From contig BJHW01000001.1 in assembly GCA_005405945.1 (NCBI GenBank), positions 7,316,001 to 7,380,000 on the forward strand: a stretch of 64,000 bases of DNA, written 5' to 3'. Under the pieces are notes generated by a model, which saw nothing but the letters and a program-made list of their open reading frames with translations, ran no database searches and was not told where the DNA came from. Below are positions 1-9,321 of the stretch, piece after piece. Both the position numbers and the translations under genes were made by a program. Source of the DNA: Streptomyces violaceusniger. GTDB lineage: Bacteria > Actinomycetota > Actinomycetes > Streptomycetales > Streptomycetaceae. Position 1 is the stretch's first letter. Every line of letters starts with the position of its first letter.

Positions 1-372
1 TGCGGCCGGGCGCTGACCGACGCGGGCGAGATGAAGCTGATGCGCTGCGAGGGCTGTCCGTCGGAGCTGGACGAGGCGCTCTACGAACGGCTGCGCGACT
101 GGCGGGCGGAGCAGGCGGGGCTGCTGGGGCAGCCGGCGTACTGCGTGTTCACCGACAAGACACTGCTCGCGATCGCCGAGGCCGTTCCGGGAACCGAACC
201 GGAGCTCGCGCGCATCTCCGGTGTCGGAAGGCGCAAGCTGGACCGGTTCGGGGCCGATGTTCTCGCGCTGTGCGCGGGCCGGGAACTGCCCTCCGCACTC
301 GACGACGAGGGCGACGGCGATGCCGGGGGAAGCCATTCGGGTGACCCTTGGCAAAACTCGACGGAAAAATAG
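1..372 (+). CDS. uvrD2: ATP-dependent DNA helicase UvrD2, C-terminal fragment (5' end outside window)
   Basis: The open frame enters from the left edge without a start, so only about the last 123 residues are present. They begin with a four-cysteine cluster (CGRAL, then CEGCP) followed by an HRDC-like helical domain (roughly residues 25-95 of the fragment, ending ISGVGRRKLDRFG). That combination is typical of the C-terminus of actinobacterial UvrD2/RecQ-like superfamily 1 helicases, where HRDC aids nucleic-acid binding. The motor domains lie upstream and cannot be seen. Position next to whiB7 is a conserved Streptomyces arrangement (from memory). The stop codon lies inside the putative whiB7 promoter. 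Confidence 0.85.
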   Translation, partial: CGRALTDAGEMKLMRCEGCPSELDEALYERLRDWRAEQAGLLGQPAYCVFTDKTLLAIAEAVPGTEPELARISGVGRRKLDRFGADVLALCAGRELPSALDDEGDGDAGGSHSGDPWQNSTEK

Positions 373-403
373 TTTGCGCGCGTGGAGGGCATACCCATAG
401 CCT
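365..403 (+). promoter_or_regulatory. Putative WhiB7-type autoregulated promoter
   Basis: An A/T tract (AAAAAT, 365-370) sits exactly 3 bp upstream of a -35-like TTGCGC (374-379). A TANNNT -10 (TAGCCT, 398-403) follows after 18 bp. WhiB7 is known to recognise an AT-rich element just upstream of the -35 through its AT-hook together with SigA, so the geometry fits autoregulation. The predicted start near 410 would give a leader of about 490 nt before whiB7. A perfect 6-bp hairpin (402-417) lies at the predicted start. Confidence 0.65.
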
Positions 404-514
404 TCCGAGCACGGAAGACAACGGCCCTTCCAGGAGCCGAGGATTCCGTGTTGTACTGAACACCCGGACTGGTTTCGGACCGGTCCCTGAGACGCCGAGA
501 GGAGGCGAAGACCA

Positions 515-781
515 GTGATCAGCTTCATCAACACCATCAAAAAGGCCGATCGGTCGGTCGTCGCCACATGCCTGCTCGGCTCCGCGCTCCCTGGCACCGG
601 TATGCCCGGCGCCAATGAGGCGCGTCTCAGCGAGCGACCGATCCAGGCACCTGCGGTAGCAGCAGCGGCACGGGCAATGGCCTATGCCTTTGCGGCCAAT
701 GGTGCCGAATCCCGGACGACGCAGCAGCACCACAAGACGTGGGCCTTCCGCAGGCTCGAACCCTGGAGTTATCCAGCCTGA
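515..781 (+). CDS. whiB7 leader ORF (regulatory uORF)
   Basis: This GTG-started 88-codon ORF has a strong GGAGG (501-505) 9 nt upstream and ends 25 nt before a rho-independent terminator that precedes whiB7. The peptide (starting MISFINTIKKADRS, Ala-rich in the middle) has no recognisable domain. WhiB7/WblC genes in actinobacteria are known to be controlled by translation of an upstream ORF: ribosome-targeting antibiotics stall the leader ribosome and prevent termination. The order promoter, uORF, terminator, whiB7 is exactly that architecture. The job is probably regulatory in cis rather than as a free peptide; this is inference from layout. Confidence 0.7.
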   Translation: MISFINTIKKADRSVVATCLLGSALPGTGMPGANEARLSERPIQAPAVAAAARAMAYAFAANGAESRTTQQHHKTWAFRRLEPWSYPA

Positions 782-805
782 TCCAGGATCAGGTCGGCAC
801 CTTCC

Positions 806-843
806 AGGGCCGCGGAACCCACACCGGGATCCGCGGCCCTTTT
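806..843 (+). terminator. Transcription attenuator upstream of whiB7
   Basis: A 15-bp stem (arms 806-820 and 826-840, one mismatch) with an ACACC loop is followed by a short T run (840-843). It lies between the leader ORF and the whiB7 start, so it should stop transcription unless leader translation is disturbed. This is the hallmark of antibiotic-inducible whiB7 control. Confidence 0.85.
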
Positions 844-896
844 GATTTGCCAGAGCCCGGCCACCAGCCGGACCGAAGAGACGAGGAACACACACC

Positions 897-1259
897 GTGC
901 AACTCAACGCACCCGCCCCGTCCGCATCGACCGACCTGAACCGCCCGCCTGACTCCTCGGAGGACTCCTTGACCCCGCTCACCGCCCTCACCGAACTCGA
1001 TGAGGCCATCGAGAACCTGGGTGTAGCCGTTCCGTGCCGCTCGTACGACCCGGAGGTCTTCTTCGCCGAGTCCCCGGCCGACGTCGAGTACGCGAAGTCG
1101 CTGTGTCAGACCTGCCCGCTGCGGGAGGCATGCCTCGCCGGCGCCAAGGACCGCCGGGAGCCCTGGGGCGTCTGGGGCGGCGAGCTCTTCGTCCAGGGCG
1201 TGGTGGTGGCCCGCAAGCGGCCGCGTGGTCGCCCGCGTAAGAACCCGGTCGCGGCATGA
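897..1259 (+). CDS. whiB7: WhiB7/WblC redox-sensing transcriptional activator of antibiotic resistance
   Basis: The 120-residue protein has the four WhiB cysteines (C47, C70, C73, C79 in CX22CX2CX5C) that hold an Fe-S cluster. These are followed by the GVWGG turn (91-95) and a C-terminal AT-hook (RPRGRPRK near 108-115). The AT-hook separates WhiB7 from other WhiB paralogues. The family works with the primary sigma factor to switch on intrinsic resistance genes when translation is inhibited. The start is GTG with GAGGAAC about 10 nt upstream. Expression should depend on the promoter, leader ORF and attenuator just upstream. Its stop overlaps the next start (ATGA), so the two genes are co-translated. 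Confidence 0.95.
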   Translation: MQLNAPAPSASTDLNRPPDSSEDSLTPLTALTELDEAIENLGVAVPCRSYDPEVFFAESPADVEYAKSLCQTCPLREACLAGAKDRREPWGVWGGELFVQGVVVARKRPRGRPRKNPVAA

Positions 1260-1567
1260 GCACCATCGGCACCATCGATCGCCCAGCGACGCACGACCCC
1301 ATGAAGCAGGTCCCGACGATGACCCCACCGGTCTCCGAAACCCCCGCACCCGATACCTCCGGTGCGCCCGAGGCGCGCCAGAACAGGAACCGAGAAATGC
1401 AACTCATGCAAGAAGCCCTGGCCCGTGCGCATATGCACGACCGGCTGCAGGAGGCCGAGTCCGAACGGCAGGCCGTTCGGCTCGCGGCCGCCCGCCGGAT
1501 GCAGCGGCGTGCGGAGCGTGCCTCGCTCCGCGCCCGCCGCGCCCTGGCCATGGCGGTCATGCAGTGA
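1256..1567 (+). CDS. Small conserved protein co-translated with whiB7
   Basis: This 103-residue protein starts within the whiB7 stop (ATGA overlap). The N-terminal third is Pro/Thr-rich and probably disordered. From about residue 40 it is a strongly charged, Arg/Ala/Glu/Gln-rich helix (motifs such as EALARAHMHDRLQEAE and RRMQRRAERASLRARRA) that could form a coiled coil. No enzyme or DNA-binding family is recognised. Its tight coupling suggests that it is induced with whiB7 by ribosome inhibitors. Function unknown. Confidence 0.75.
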   Translation: MSTIGTIDRPATHDPMKQVPTMTPPVSETPAPDTSGAPEARQNRNREMQLMQEALARAHMHDRLQEAESERQAVRLAAARRMQRRAERASLRARRALAMAVMQ

Positions 1568-1650
1568 CCACCCTGTGCGGCACCGGCCAGAGGCGGGGCT
1601 GACACACAACACACGCCAACGGGTCCTACGCCGACCCACCGCGTGACCAC

Positions 1651-1680
1651 GAAGGGCCGGTCCGATCGGACCGGCCCTTC
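1651..1680. terminator. Bidirectional terminator between the whiB7 operon and the convergent kinase gene
   Basis: This is a perfect 13-bp inverted repeat (GAAGGGCCGGTCC and its complement) around a GATC loop. It sits between convergent genes and is suited to stop both transcripts. Confidence 0.85.
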
Positions 1681-1712
1681 GGCTACCCCGAGGCGTCCGC
1701 AGCTCTCCGAGC

Positions 1713-3166
1713 TCAGGCCGAGGTCTCCGCGGCCTCGGGCTCCTCCTCGGCACCTTCCGCGGCCTCTGCTCCGGCGTCTGCTGCGAGGCCTTCCTTGGCG
1801 TCTTCTTCGGCGCGGTCCTCGGACTCCGGGTCCACGGCGAAGCCGGGGACCCATGCCTCGAGCTCATCCCGCATCCGCACCGTGGCACCCAGCTGGCACA
1901 GCACCCCTATGGTGCTCAGCGTCACCCGGTGAATCAGCAGATAGGCAGGCGGCAGATTCAGCTGATTGCCCAGCTCATAGACGGGGGAGTGACGGTCGGC
2001 CATCCGCGCCGCCTGGCTGCGCAGCCACTGCCGGTCGAAGAGGAACGCGTCGACCTGGGCTGGTTCGAGCATCGGCAGCAGGAAGTCCAGCAGATCATCC
2101 GGGTCGAGCTCGATCGTCGGCTTGACGAAACCCTCCCCGCGCATCAGCTCATAGACCCCCGCGGCGTCGCCTTCGAGCGCCATGCGCAGCGCGATGCCGA
2201 TGGGTTCCGGAAGCCCTCCCGGGAGCCGGTTCACCGAACCGAAGTCCAGGACCCCCAGCTTCCACCGCTCCGGCGGCCCGTCCGGGGCGTCACCGGTCAG
2301 CAGCCGGAAGTTCCCCGGATGGGGATCGGCGTGCAGCAGCCCGGTGCGGGACGCCCCCGAGAAGAGAAAACGGGCCAGCAGCTGCCCGGCGCGGTCCCGC
2401 TCCTCCTGTGTGCCGTCGGCTATCACCTCGGAGAGCGGCACCCCCTCCAGCCACTCGGTGATCAGTATCTGATCGCTCTGGTGCACCACCTCGGGCACCA
2501 CGATCTCCGTGTCCTGTGCGTACTCCTCCGCATGGATCCGCTGGGACGCCGCCTCCAGTTCGTAGTCCAGCTCCTCGGCGACCCGCTCGCGCAACTCCGC
2601 GATCAGCGGCTTGACGTCCAGCCCCGGCACCAGCGGCCCCAGCACCCGGGCGAACCGGCTCAGTTGGTTGAGGTCGGACAGCAGCGCCTCGCCCGCCCCG
2701 GGGTACTGCACCTTGACCGCCACCGTGCGCCCGTCGTGCCAGACGGCCCGGTGCACCTGCCCGATGGAGGCGGCCGCCGCCGGCTTGTCCTCGAACTCCT
2801 GGAACAGCTCCGGCCAGTCCGGGCCCAGCCGCTCCTCCAGCGCCGCGTGGACCGTGCGGCTCGGCATGGGAGGGGCCGCTTCCTGGAGCTTGGTCAGGGC
2901 CGCCCGATAGGGCCTGGCTATCTCCTCGGGCAGCGCCGACTCGAAGACCGACATGGCCTGTCCGAGCTTCATGGCCCCGCCCTTGAGCTCGCCCAGGACC
3001 TTGAACATCTGCTCCGCGGTGCGCTGCTGCACCTCGCGTGCGACGATCTCCGCCGGCCGCCCCCTATCCGCTTCCCGAGCCCCCATGTGGCGCGCCCCGC
3101 GAATCCCAAGGGCAGCGCCGCCAGTTTGGCGGTTCGGGTGATCGCCTTGCGCGGCAGATCGGTCAT
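1713..3166 (-). CDS. AarF/ABC1/UbiB-family atypical kinase (one apparent frameshift)
   Basis: Repaired, this is about 484 residues. The N-terminus (MTDLPRKAITRTAKLA) is in one frame and the rest in another. They join if one G is added to the C5 run at 3060-3064 (plus strand). Visible ABC1 features are the KGGAMKLGQ motif, the Ala-rich loop AAASIGQVH, the AVKVQ lysine, LLHADPHPGNF in place of HRD, and LGVLDFGSV as DFG. The family has ATPase/kinase-like folds linked to quinone and lipid biology; the substrate in actinobacteria is unknown. The C-terminus is acidic and Ala/Glu-rich. It runs convergently to whiB7, next to the ThiF-like gene. The break is probably a sequencing error. Confidence 0.85.
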
Positions 3167-3240
3167 GCGCCCCTCCAACTACAGCTGTGCCATCCCGGAA
3201 GGTGGCCCCCGGGCCCCCGTGCCCACTCCGCGGACGTGGG

Positions 3241-4432
3241 TCACCGGGACATTGTCGCGTGCGGTGCCTCTGCGGCCGAGGCATATACGGCATCCTCCTC
3301 CCCGGCCGCTCCGCAGCCGCATCCGGGATGTGCTTCGATCGGGCGCGCCTCCCAGACGAGGGAGGGGAGCGCCAGCTCCCACCGGACACCCGCGCCCCCG
3401 GAGGGGCGGCCGTCGAGGAAGGCCAGCGCCTGCACCGCGGTGAGCCCTGCCACCACCATCGCCAGCGCCGTGTCACAGGCCGGGGCGGTGCGCCGACGCC
3501 CGGACCGCCACTGTGCGAGCATCCTCGGCCAGACCGGCTCCCGCTCGGCACGGCCCGCCGCGGCGCAGCCCGCGCAGGGCGTGATCCCCGGCACCACCAG
3601 AGGGCCCACCACCCCCGTGGCCTCGATGACTCCCGCGTAGAGATGGGGTGTGCCGGAGGAGAGCAGCGGCCGGGTCTGCTCCGGATCCGGTGCGTACGCC
3701 GCGAGGCCATCACGTGGGGTGATCACCACCAGCGCCAGCCCAGGATCGGCCGAGGCGGTCCGTTCTCCCGAGGCGGTCCGTTCTCCTGAAGGGACCTTCT
3801 CTGGTGACGGGGCCCGCACCGCCGCGGAGGTCCGCAGCCGCGCCGACCGGCGGGGAGCGGGGCGGGCGCGGCCTGGCGCACCACGCGGCGCGCGGCCAGA
3901 TCCCGGCGCTCCCCGATCTGCTCGGCCGATAGCCCGCCGGGAGCCACATCCCAGGGCTCGACACAGCCGCCGTCCACCACATCGACCCGGCCGACCCCGA
4001 ACCGGACAGCGCGGCCGCGACCGCCGCCCCGACCCGGCCCGCGCCCCGCACCTGCACCCGCATCGCCCGCCGCGCGGCGAGCAGCCGCGCCGCCGCTCCG
4101 GGCTCGGGATGCAGCACCGACAGCGCCCCCGCGTCGGGCCGCAGCCGGTCCAGGGCCGCGGCGGGCTCGCCGCCGTCCCTCGGCTCGTCCAGCAGACCGG
4201 CCGCCGCCAGCCGGTCCACCAGTGCGTCGGCCCGCCCCTCCGGCAGCCCGATGGCCCGGGCCTCCTGCCGCAGCAGCGGCAGACCGCGGGTGCCGTCCAG
4301 CAGCTCCAGAAAGCTGCCCGTGGCCGTGTCCACCGGCCCCATCACCACCGCATGCGCCCGGGCCACCCCGAACTGCACCGTGTCCCGGCTCCGCCAGCCG
4401 CGCCGCAGCGCGGGCTTGAGCATCGGATGCAT
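3241..4432 (-). CDS. ThiF/MoeB-like (E1-type) adenylyltransferase homologue (two apparent frameshifts)
   Basis: Three overlapping frames give one protein of about 397 residues if a base is added to the C4 run at 3995-3998 and to the G4 run at 3852-3855. The N-terminus (MHPMLKPALRRGWRS) resembles the winged domain of these proteins. The middle carries a Rossmann stretch (RVQVRGAGRVGAAVAA, then GRVDVVDGGCVEPWDV). The C-terminal part has TPHLYAGVIEATGVVGPLV and a terminal cysteine motif (HPGCGCGA). ThiF-like proteins adenylate carboxyl termini or act as scaffolds in peptide modification; the partner here is unknown. An in-frame 18-bp duplication (3752-3787, encoding GERTAS twice) lies in a linker. 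It is divergent from the peptidase gene. Confidence 0.75.
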
Positions 4433-4635
4433 CGCCGCCCCCCGTCTGATGTGCTGTCCGTTGAACCGCCTTCAGCATGCGACTCGGGTCCCGGACCCCG
4501 CTGCGCGTTATCCACAGGCAGTGGAAAAAGTCGTACGAACGCCGGTCGTACAAGCCGTGCACACCGTGGAGTGGTTCGGTCCGCAACCATCGGCGGGGCG
4601 GGACTTCCCGGGCTGCCAGCGGGTAACGTCGGGGC

Positions 4636-5265
4636 GTGTCCGCCGACCCGCCCCCTCGCACCGCGGGACAGAACGTCTCCCGCAGCGCCGCGAACGCACC
4701 GAGCACCGTCCCGAGCCCGCAGAGCCGAGGCTCCGACGCGAGCGCGGTCGAGGTCCGCCGCAGCACCCGGCGGCGCAGGACGGTCTCCGCCTATCGCGAG
4801 GGCGACCGCACCGTCGTCCTCATCCCCGCCCGGATGTCCGAGGCGGAGGAGCGGCGCTGGGTGAGCGTCATGCTGGACAAGCTGGCGGCCCAGGAGAGCA
4901 AGCGGATGCTGGGCGACGCGGAGCTGGCCGCCCGCGCCGAGTGGCTCTCCGGCCAGTACCTGGGCGGGCGGGCCCGGCCCGTCTCCGTCCGCTGGGTCAC
5001 CAACCAGAACACCCGCTGGGGGTCGTGCACCCCGGCCGAGGGCAGCATCCGGCTCTCGCACCGGCTCCAGGGCATGCCGGAGTACGTCGTGGACTATGTG
5101 CTCCTCCACGAGTTGGCCCATCTGCTGGTGCCGGGCCATGGCCGCCGCTTCTGGCAGCTCCTGGAGGCGTATCCGCGGACCGAGCGGGCGCGGGGCTATC
5201 TCGAAGGGGTGGTCGCCGCCGGACGGTTGCCGCACCTCTCCGGACCCCCGGACGACCAGCCGTAA
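4636..5265 (+). CDS. YgjP-like/M48-type zinc metallopeptidase domain protein
   Basis: This is 209 residues from a GTG start. After about 60 basic, Ser/Ala-rich residues comes the compact metallopeptidase fold: RWGSC (near 133), then HELAHLLVPGHGRRFW (near 156-171), which supplies the HExxH zinc ligands and a downstream histidine. The RWGSC...HELAH...GH layout is characteristic of the DUF45/YgjP group. The substrate is unknown. It lies alone between the divergent ThiF-like gene and the TerD/AIM24 trio. Confidence 0.85.
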   Translation: MSADPPPRTAGQNVSRSAANAPSTVPSPQSRGSDASAVEVRRSTRRRRTVSAYREGDRTVVLIPARMSEAEERRWVSVMLDKLAAQESKRMLGDAELAARAEWLSGQYLGGRARPVSVRWVTNQNTRWGSCTPAEGSIRLSHRLQGMPEYVVDYVLLHELAHLLVPGHGRRFWQLLEAYPRTERARGYLEGVVAAGRLPHLSGPPDDQP

Positions 5266-5413
5266 AGACGACCGCGCCCGGGCGGTGAGGGATCAACCGC
5301 CGGGCCGTTCGGGAACCGCATCCTGGTTCCCGGCGTCGCTCATAGTCGGCGGCAGCGGCTAGCCTGGCGCGCAACGCACACACCGGTACGGCGATGGGGG
5401 ACGGTCCTAACGT

Positions 5414-7179
5414 ATGGCCAGGGAATTCCAGCGCGGCCACAAGGCCAGGATCAGTGATCTGACGGCCGGGAGGGATCTGTACGTCGGGGTGCAGATCGCC
5501 GGACCCGGCCTGACCTTCGACATCAGCTGCTTCGGTCTCGACGCCAACGAGCGGCTGTCGGACGACCGTTACTTCATCTTCTTCAACCAGCCGAAGTCCC
5601 CTGAAGAAGCGATACAGCAGCTCGGGCCGCAGGCCGGTGACACGGATTCGTTCCGCGTCACGCTCGACAGCATCCCGCCCGCCATCCAGAAGCTCTCCTT
5701 CACCGCGACCATCGACGGCGCCGGGCAGATGTCGCAGGTCGGCCCCGGCTACCTCCGGATCGTCGCGGGTGGCGATGAGGTGGCCCGGTACTCCTTCACC
5801 GGCTCGGAGTTCAGCACCGAACGCGCGGTGATGCTGGGCGACTTCTACCTCAAGGACGTCTGGCGGTTCGCCGCCGTCGGGCAGGGCTTCGACGGGGGAC
5901 TGGAGGCGCTGCTCAAGAACTTCGGCGGTGAGGTGGCCGAGGAGGAGCCCGCCTCCGCGCCCGCCCAGGGCGCCACGCCCGGCTTCGCGCCGCCCGGTCA
6001 GGCCGCCCCCGCACCGGGTTTCGCACCCCCGGCCGGGGCCCCTGCCCCGGCGGCCCCTCCGGCCCCGCCCCGCCCGCACCGCAGCCCGCCCCCGCCTTCG
6101 GCGCTCCCCAGGGAACGCCGCCCCAGGGCACGCCGCCCCAGGGCACGCAGCCCCACGGCACGCCGCCTCCGGGTACGCCCCAAGGCACACCGCCCCAGGG
6201 AACGCCCCCGCAGGGTGTTCAGCCGCCCGCCCCGGGCACCCCGCAGATGCACGGCGCCCCCACCATCGCCGCGCCCATCGCGCCTCCCGGCCAGGTGCCG
6301 CCTCCTGGCCAGGTACCGCCGCCCCCACCGCCGGGCCAGTTCCCGGGCCAGCAGCCCCCGTTCGGCCAGCAGCCGGGCCAGGCCCCGCCCGCCCCCGCGC
6401 CGTACGGCCAGCCGCCCGCCCAGCCCTACCCCGGCCAGCCCGGCCAGCCCGCCCCTTACGGTCAGCCGCAGCCCATGGGCGGCGTCCCCCAGGGCGGCGT
6501 CCCCCAGGGCGGTGGCGCGCCCGGGCTCCAGGCCGCGCTCTCCAAGTACCGCGAAGCGCCCACCGGCCAGCGCTGGACGCCGCAGAACCCCCGGCTGATG
6601 CGGGTCGACCTCGGCGTCGGCGGCCAGCCCGTGCTCGCCCGCCAGGGCACGATGGTGCTCTACCAGGGCAAGGTCGACTTCAGCTACAAGGGCGCCGGTT
6701 TCCGCGGCCGGATCGTCGGCAACGCCACCGGCCAGGAGATGCAGCTGATGCGCTGCACCGGCCAGGGCCAGGTCTTCCTCGCCGAGAACGCCGCCGAGCT
6801 CCACCCGATCGAGCTCCAGGGCGACGCCATCTGCGTCTCCGCCGAGAACGTGCTCGCCTTCGACGAGTCGCTGCACCACGAGGTGCGCCGGATCGAGGGC
6901 CACGGCATCCCCGGCGGCGCGCTGTTCACCATGCAGTTCCAGGGCACCGGCACCGTCGTGGTGAAGACCGAGGGCACGCCGGTCGTCCTCCCGGTCACCC
7001 CGACCACCTTCGCCGACAGCAACGCCATCGTGGCGTGGTCCGCCGGAGCCCAGGTGATCATCTCCAGCCAGGTGCGGCTGCGCCGCAGCGCCTACCCCGG
7101 CCACAGCGGGGAGACCGTGAACCTCCAGTTCCGTGGCGCGCCCGGCAACTTCATCGTCGTCCAGCCCTACGAGGTCTGA
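5414..7179 (+). CDS. TerD domain-AIM24 domain fusion protein (one apparent frameshift)
   Basis: Repaired, this is about 588 residues. Residues 1-180 are a TerD domain (DLTAGRDLYVGVQIAG, then calcium-binding-like LDANERLSDDRYFIFFNQ). Residues about 190-370 are a Pro/Gln/Gly-rich linker with QGTPP repeats. The last 220 residues are an AIM24/TIGR00266 beta-helix domain (PRLMRVDLGVGGQPVLARQGTMV ends it in-frame). The two halves join if one C is added in the C-rich stretch at 6063-6072. TerD proteins bind Ca2+ and occur in tellurite/stress systems; AIM24 function in bacteria is unclear. It is followed 11 nt later by two more AIM24 genes, so probably one operon. Confidence 0.85.
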
Positions 7180-7190
7180 GGGAGCCCGAT

Positions 7191-7874
7191 ATGGACCAGC
7201 ACATGATCTCGGGCTTCGCACCCGCCCCGGTCGCCGCCCGGATGGAGAACCACGGCGCCAGCATGCTCAAGGTCGCCATGCAGAGCGGCCAGGACCTCTT
7301 CGCCCGCACCGGCTCGATGGTGGCCTACGAGGGCTTCGTCCAGTACGAGCCCAACCCGCCCGCGGTACGGCAGATGGCCTCCCAGTGGCTGACCGGCGAG
7401 GGCGCCCCGCTGATGCGGTGCAGCGGCGACGGGCTGCTCTACCTCGCCGACTACGGAGCCAACGTCGTCTGCATCAACCTCAACGGCGACGCGCTGTCGG
7501 TCAACGGCACCAACCTCCTCGCCTTCGACGCGCACCTCCAGTGGGGCGTCGAACGGGTCAAGGGCATCGCCAAGTTCGCCGGGCAGGGCCTGTTCAACGT
7601 GGGCGTCTCCGGCACCGGCTGGGTCGCCCTGACCTCCCGCGGCACCCCCATCGTGGTCGACTGCGGCCGCGGTGAGGACGAGACCTATGTGGACCCGGAC
7701 GCGCTCGTGGCCTGGTCCTCCGGGCTCAAGGTGAAGGGCAAGCGCAGCTTCAAGGCGTCGTCCCTGATCGGCCGGGGCAGTGGCGAGGCGTATCAGCTCG
7801 GCTTCTCCGGGCAGGGCTTCGTCGTCGTACAGCCCAGTGAGGACAGCACCGACCGGCTCCGGGCCCGGGGCTGA
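7191..7874 (+). CDS. AIM24 family protein
   Basis: This 227-residue single-domain AIM24/TIGR00266 protein has a GGGAG Shine-Dalgarno just upstream of its ATG. It shares the family pattern: an early ARTGSMVAYEG segment, LMRCSGDGLLYLAD in the middle, and a C-terminal GFVVVQPSE. The TerD-AIM24 protein ends with the same GNFIVVQPYE type motif, so the three genes look like successive duplications. No catalytic residues are evident. It is probably a structural or scaffold protein. Confidence 0.85.
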   Translation: MDQHMISGFAPAPVAARMENHGASMLKVAMQSGQDLFARTGSMVAYEGFVQYEPNPPAVRQMASQWLTGEGAPLMRCSGDGLLYLADYGANVVCINLNGDALSVNGTNLLAFDAHLQWGVERVKGIAKFAGQGLFNVGVSGTGWVALTSRGTPIVVDCGRGEDETYVDPDALVAWSSGLKVKGKRSFKASSLIGRGSGEAYQLGFSGQGFVVVQPSEDSTDRLRARG

Positions 7875-7890
7875 GGGGGAGGGACACCAG

Positions 7891-8648
7891 ATGCAGAGCC
7901 CGCTTTTCGCCTTCACCGAGGCCCAGACGCAGGACCGCTACGCGCTCCAGAACCCGCAGCTGCTGCGGGTCGCCCTGAGCGGCCATGAGGATGTGCTCGC
8001 CCGTAAGGGCAGCATGGTCGCCTATCAGGGGCTCATCGAGTTCGACGGCGAGTACCAGACGCCCGGGCAGCACAGGGCCCGGGCCCGCACAGGTGAGGGC
8101 CTGGACCTGATGCGCTGCTCCGGGCAGGGCACGGTCTACCTCGCCAACCTCGCCCAGCACATCCATGTGATGGACGTGGACCACGACGGGCTGACCGTCG
8201 ACAGCTCCTATGTGCTCGCGCTGGACTCCACGCTGCACTGGGAGTCGATCGCGGTGGACAGCCAGTTCGGGATCTCCGGGTCCGGCAAGTACAACCTCAA
8301 CATCTCCGGCCAGGGCAAGGTGGCGCTGATGACTTCGGGGCAGCCGCTGATGCTCCAGGTCACCCCGGACAAGTACGTCAACGCCGACGCGGACGCCATC
8401 GTCGCCTGGTCCAGCTCGCTGCGGGTCCAGATGCAGGCACAGACGCACTCCTCGGGCGTCTGGCGGCGGCGCGGCAACACCGGCGAGGGCTGGGAGCTCA
8501 GCTTCCTCGGCCAGGGCTACGCCCTGGTGCAGCCCAGCGAGCTGCTCCCGCCGCAGAACGCGGTGGTCGGGGCGGCGTGGCCGCGCAGTTCGGCATGGGC
8601 CAGCAGGGCGCCCGCGGTCAGAACCAGGGCAACATCTTCAGCAACTGA
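7891..8648 (+). CDS. AIM24 family protein (one apparent frameshift near the C-terminus)
   Basis: This third AIM24 protein in the row is 252 residues after repair. It keeps the family landmarks ARKGSMVAYQG, LMRCSGQGTVYLAN and GYALVQPSELLPPQN. After that the frame breaks at the G4 run 8569-8572. Adding one G restores a Gly/Gln-rich tail (VAAQFGMGQQGARGQ) and a stop at 8646-8648, immediately before a terminator. Without the correction the frame would run on for kilobases through an unrelated gene. ATG start with GGGGGAGGG upstream. Confidence 0.85.
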
Positions 8649-8663
8649 CCGAGGTCACCGCTG

Positions 8664-8718
8664 TTGGAACGCGGAGCGGCCGCGGACTCCTGGGGGTCCG
8701 CGGCCGCCCGCGTTCCAA
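8664..8718. terminator. Terminator after the TerD/AIM24 operon
   Basis: A long imperfect inverted repeat (arms of about 23 nt beginning TTGGAACGCGG and ending CCGCGTTCCAA) encloses a TCCTGGGG loop 16 nt after the last AIM24 stop. It also faces the convergent NUDIX gene. Confidence 0.8.
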
Positions 8719-8793
8719 AAGGCTCCTCAGCGCGGCCCGACGCGCTCCTCAGGGCGGCCCGACGAGCTCCTCAGCGCAGCCCCGACGCCCTCC

Positions 8794-9321
8794 TCAGAGC
8801 AGCGCGCGGGTGCGCGTCACCAGGTGGCGCACCGACTCGTCGGCCACGTCCGCCACCTCGTCGTAGCCGAACCAGCGCAGATCCAGCGACTCGTCGCTGA
8901 TCGCCGCCACCGCGCCCCGGGGCGCCACCGCCGCGTACTGGACGTCCAGGTGCCAGGCGCAGGGGGTCTGGTGCCGGTCGAGCCGCACCGGACCGCCCGG
9001 CAGCAGCGTCAGCCCCTCGATCCCGGACTCCTCGGTGGCCTCGCGCAGCGCCGCGCCCGCGAGCGTGGTGTCGTGCGGCTCGCAGTGGCCGCCCATCTGG
9101 AGCCACATCCGCAGCTTCCGGTGCAGGGTGAGCAGCACCTGCTTCCGGTCCGGGTCGATCACCAGCGCGCTCGCCGTGATGTGCCCGTCCCCGCACGCCT
9201 TCCACATGCCGTCCGGATACGCGGCCAGATGGTCGCCGTACAGCCGCCGCAGCCGCTCCTGGGCGGCATCGGGCGCGGGCCACTCGGTGAGCACCCGCGC
9301 CGCGTCCTGGTGCAGACTCAC
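8794..9321 (-). CDS. NUDIX hydrolase
   Basis: This 175-residue protein has a NUDIX box near residues 77-100: GGHCEPHDTTLAGAALREATEESGI matches GX5EX7REUXEEXGU except for Asp at the first acidic position. The conserved REATEE acidic residues bind Mg2+. NUDIX enzymes cleave nucleoside diphosphates linked to another moiety; the substrate is not predictable. The GTG start overlaps the stop of the metalloprotease-family gene (GTGA), so they are co-translated. Confidence 0.88.
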   Translation of the reverse strand: MSLHQDAARVLTEWPAPDAAQERLRRLYGDHLAAYPDGMWKACGDGHITASALVIDPDRKQVLLTLHRKLRMWLQMGGHCEPHDTTLAGAALREATEESGIEGLTLLPGGPVRLDRHQTPCAWHLDVQYAAVAPRGAVAAISDESLDLRWFGYDEVADVADESVRHLVTRTRALL

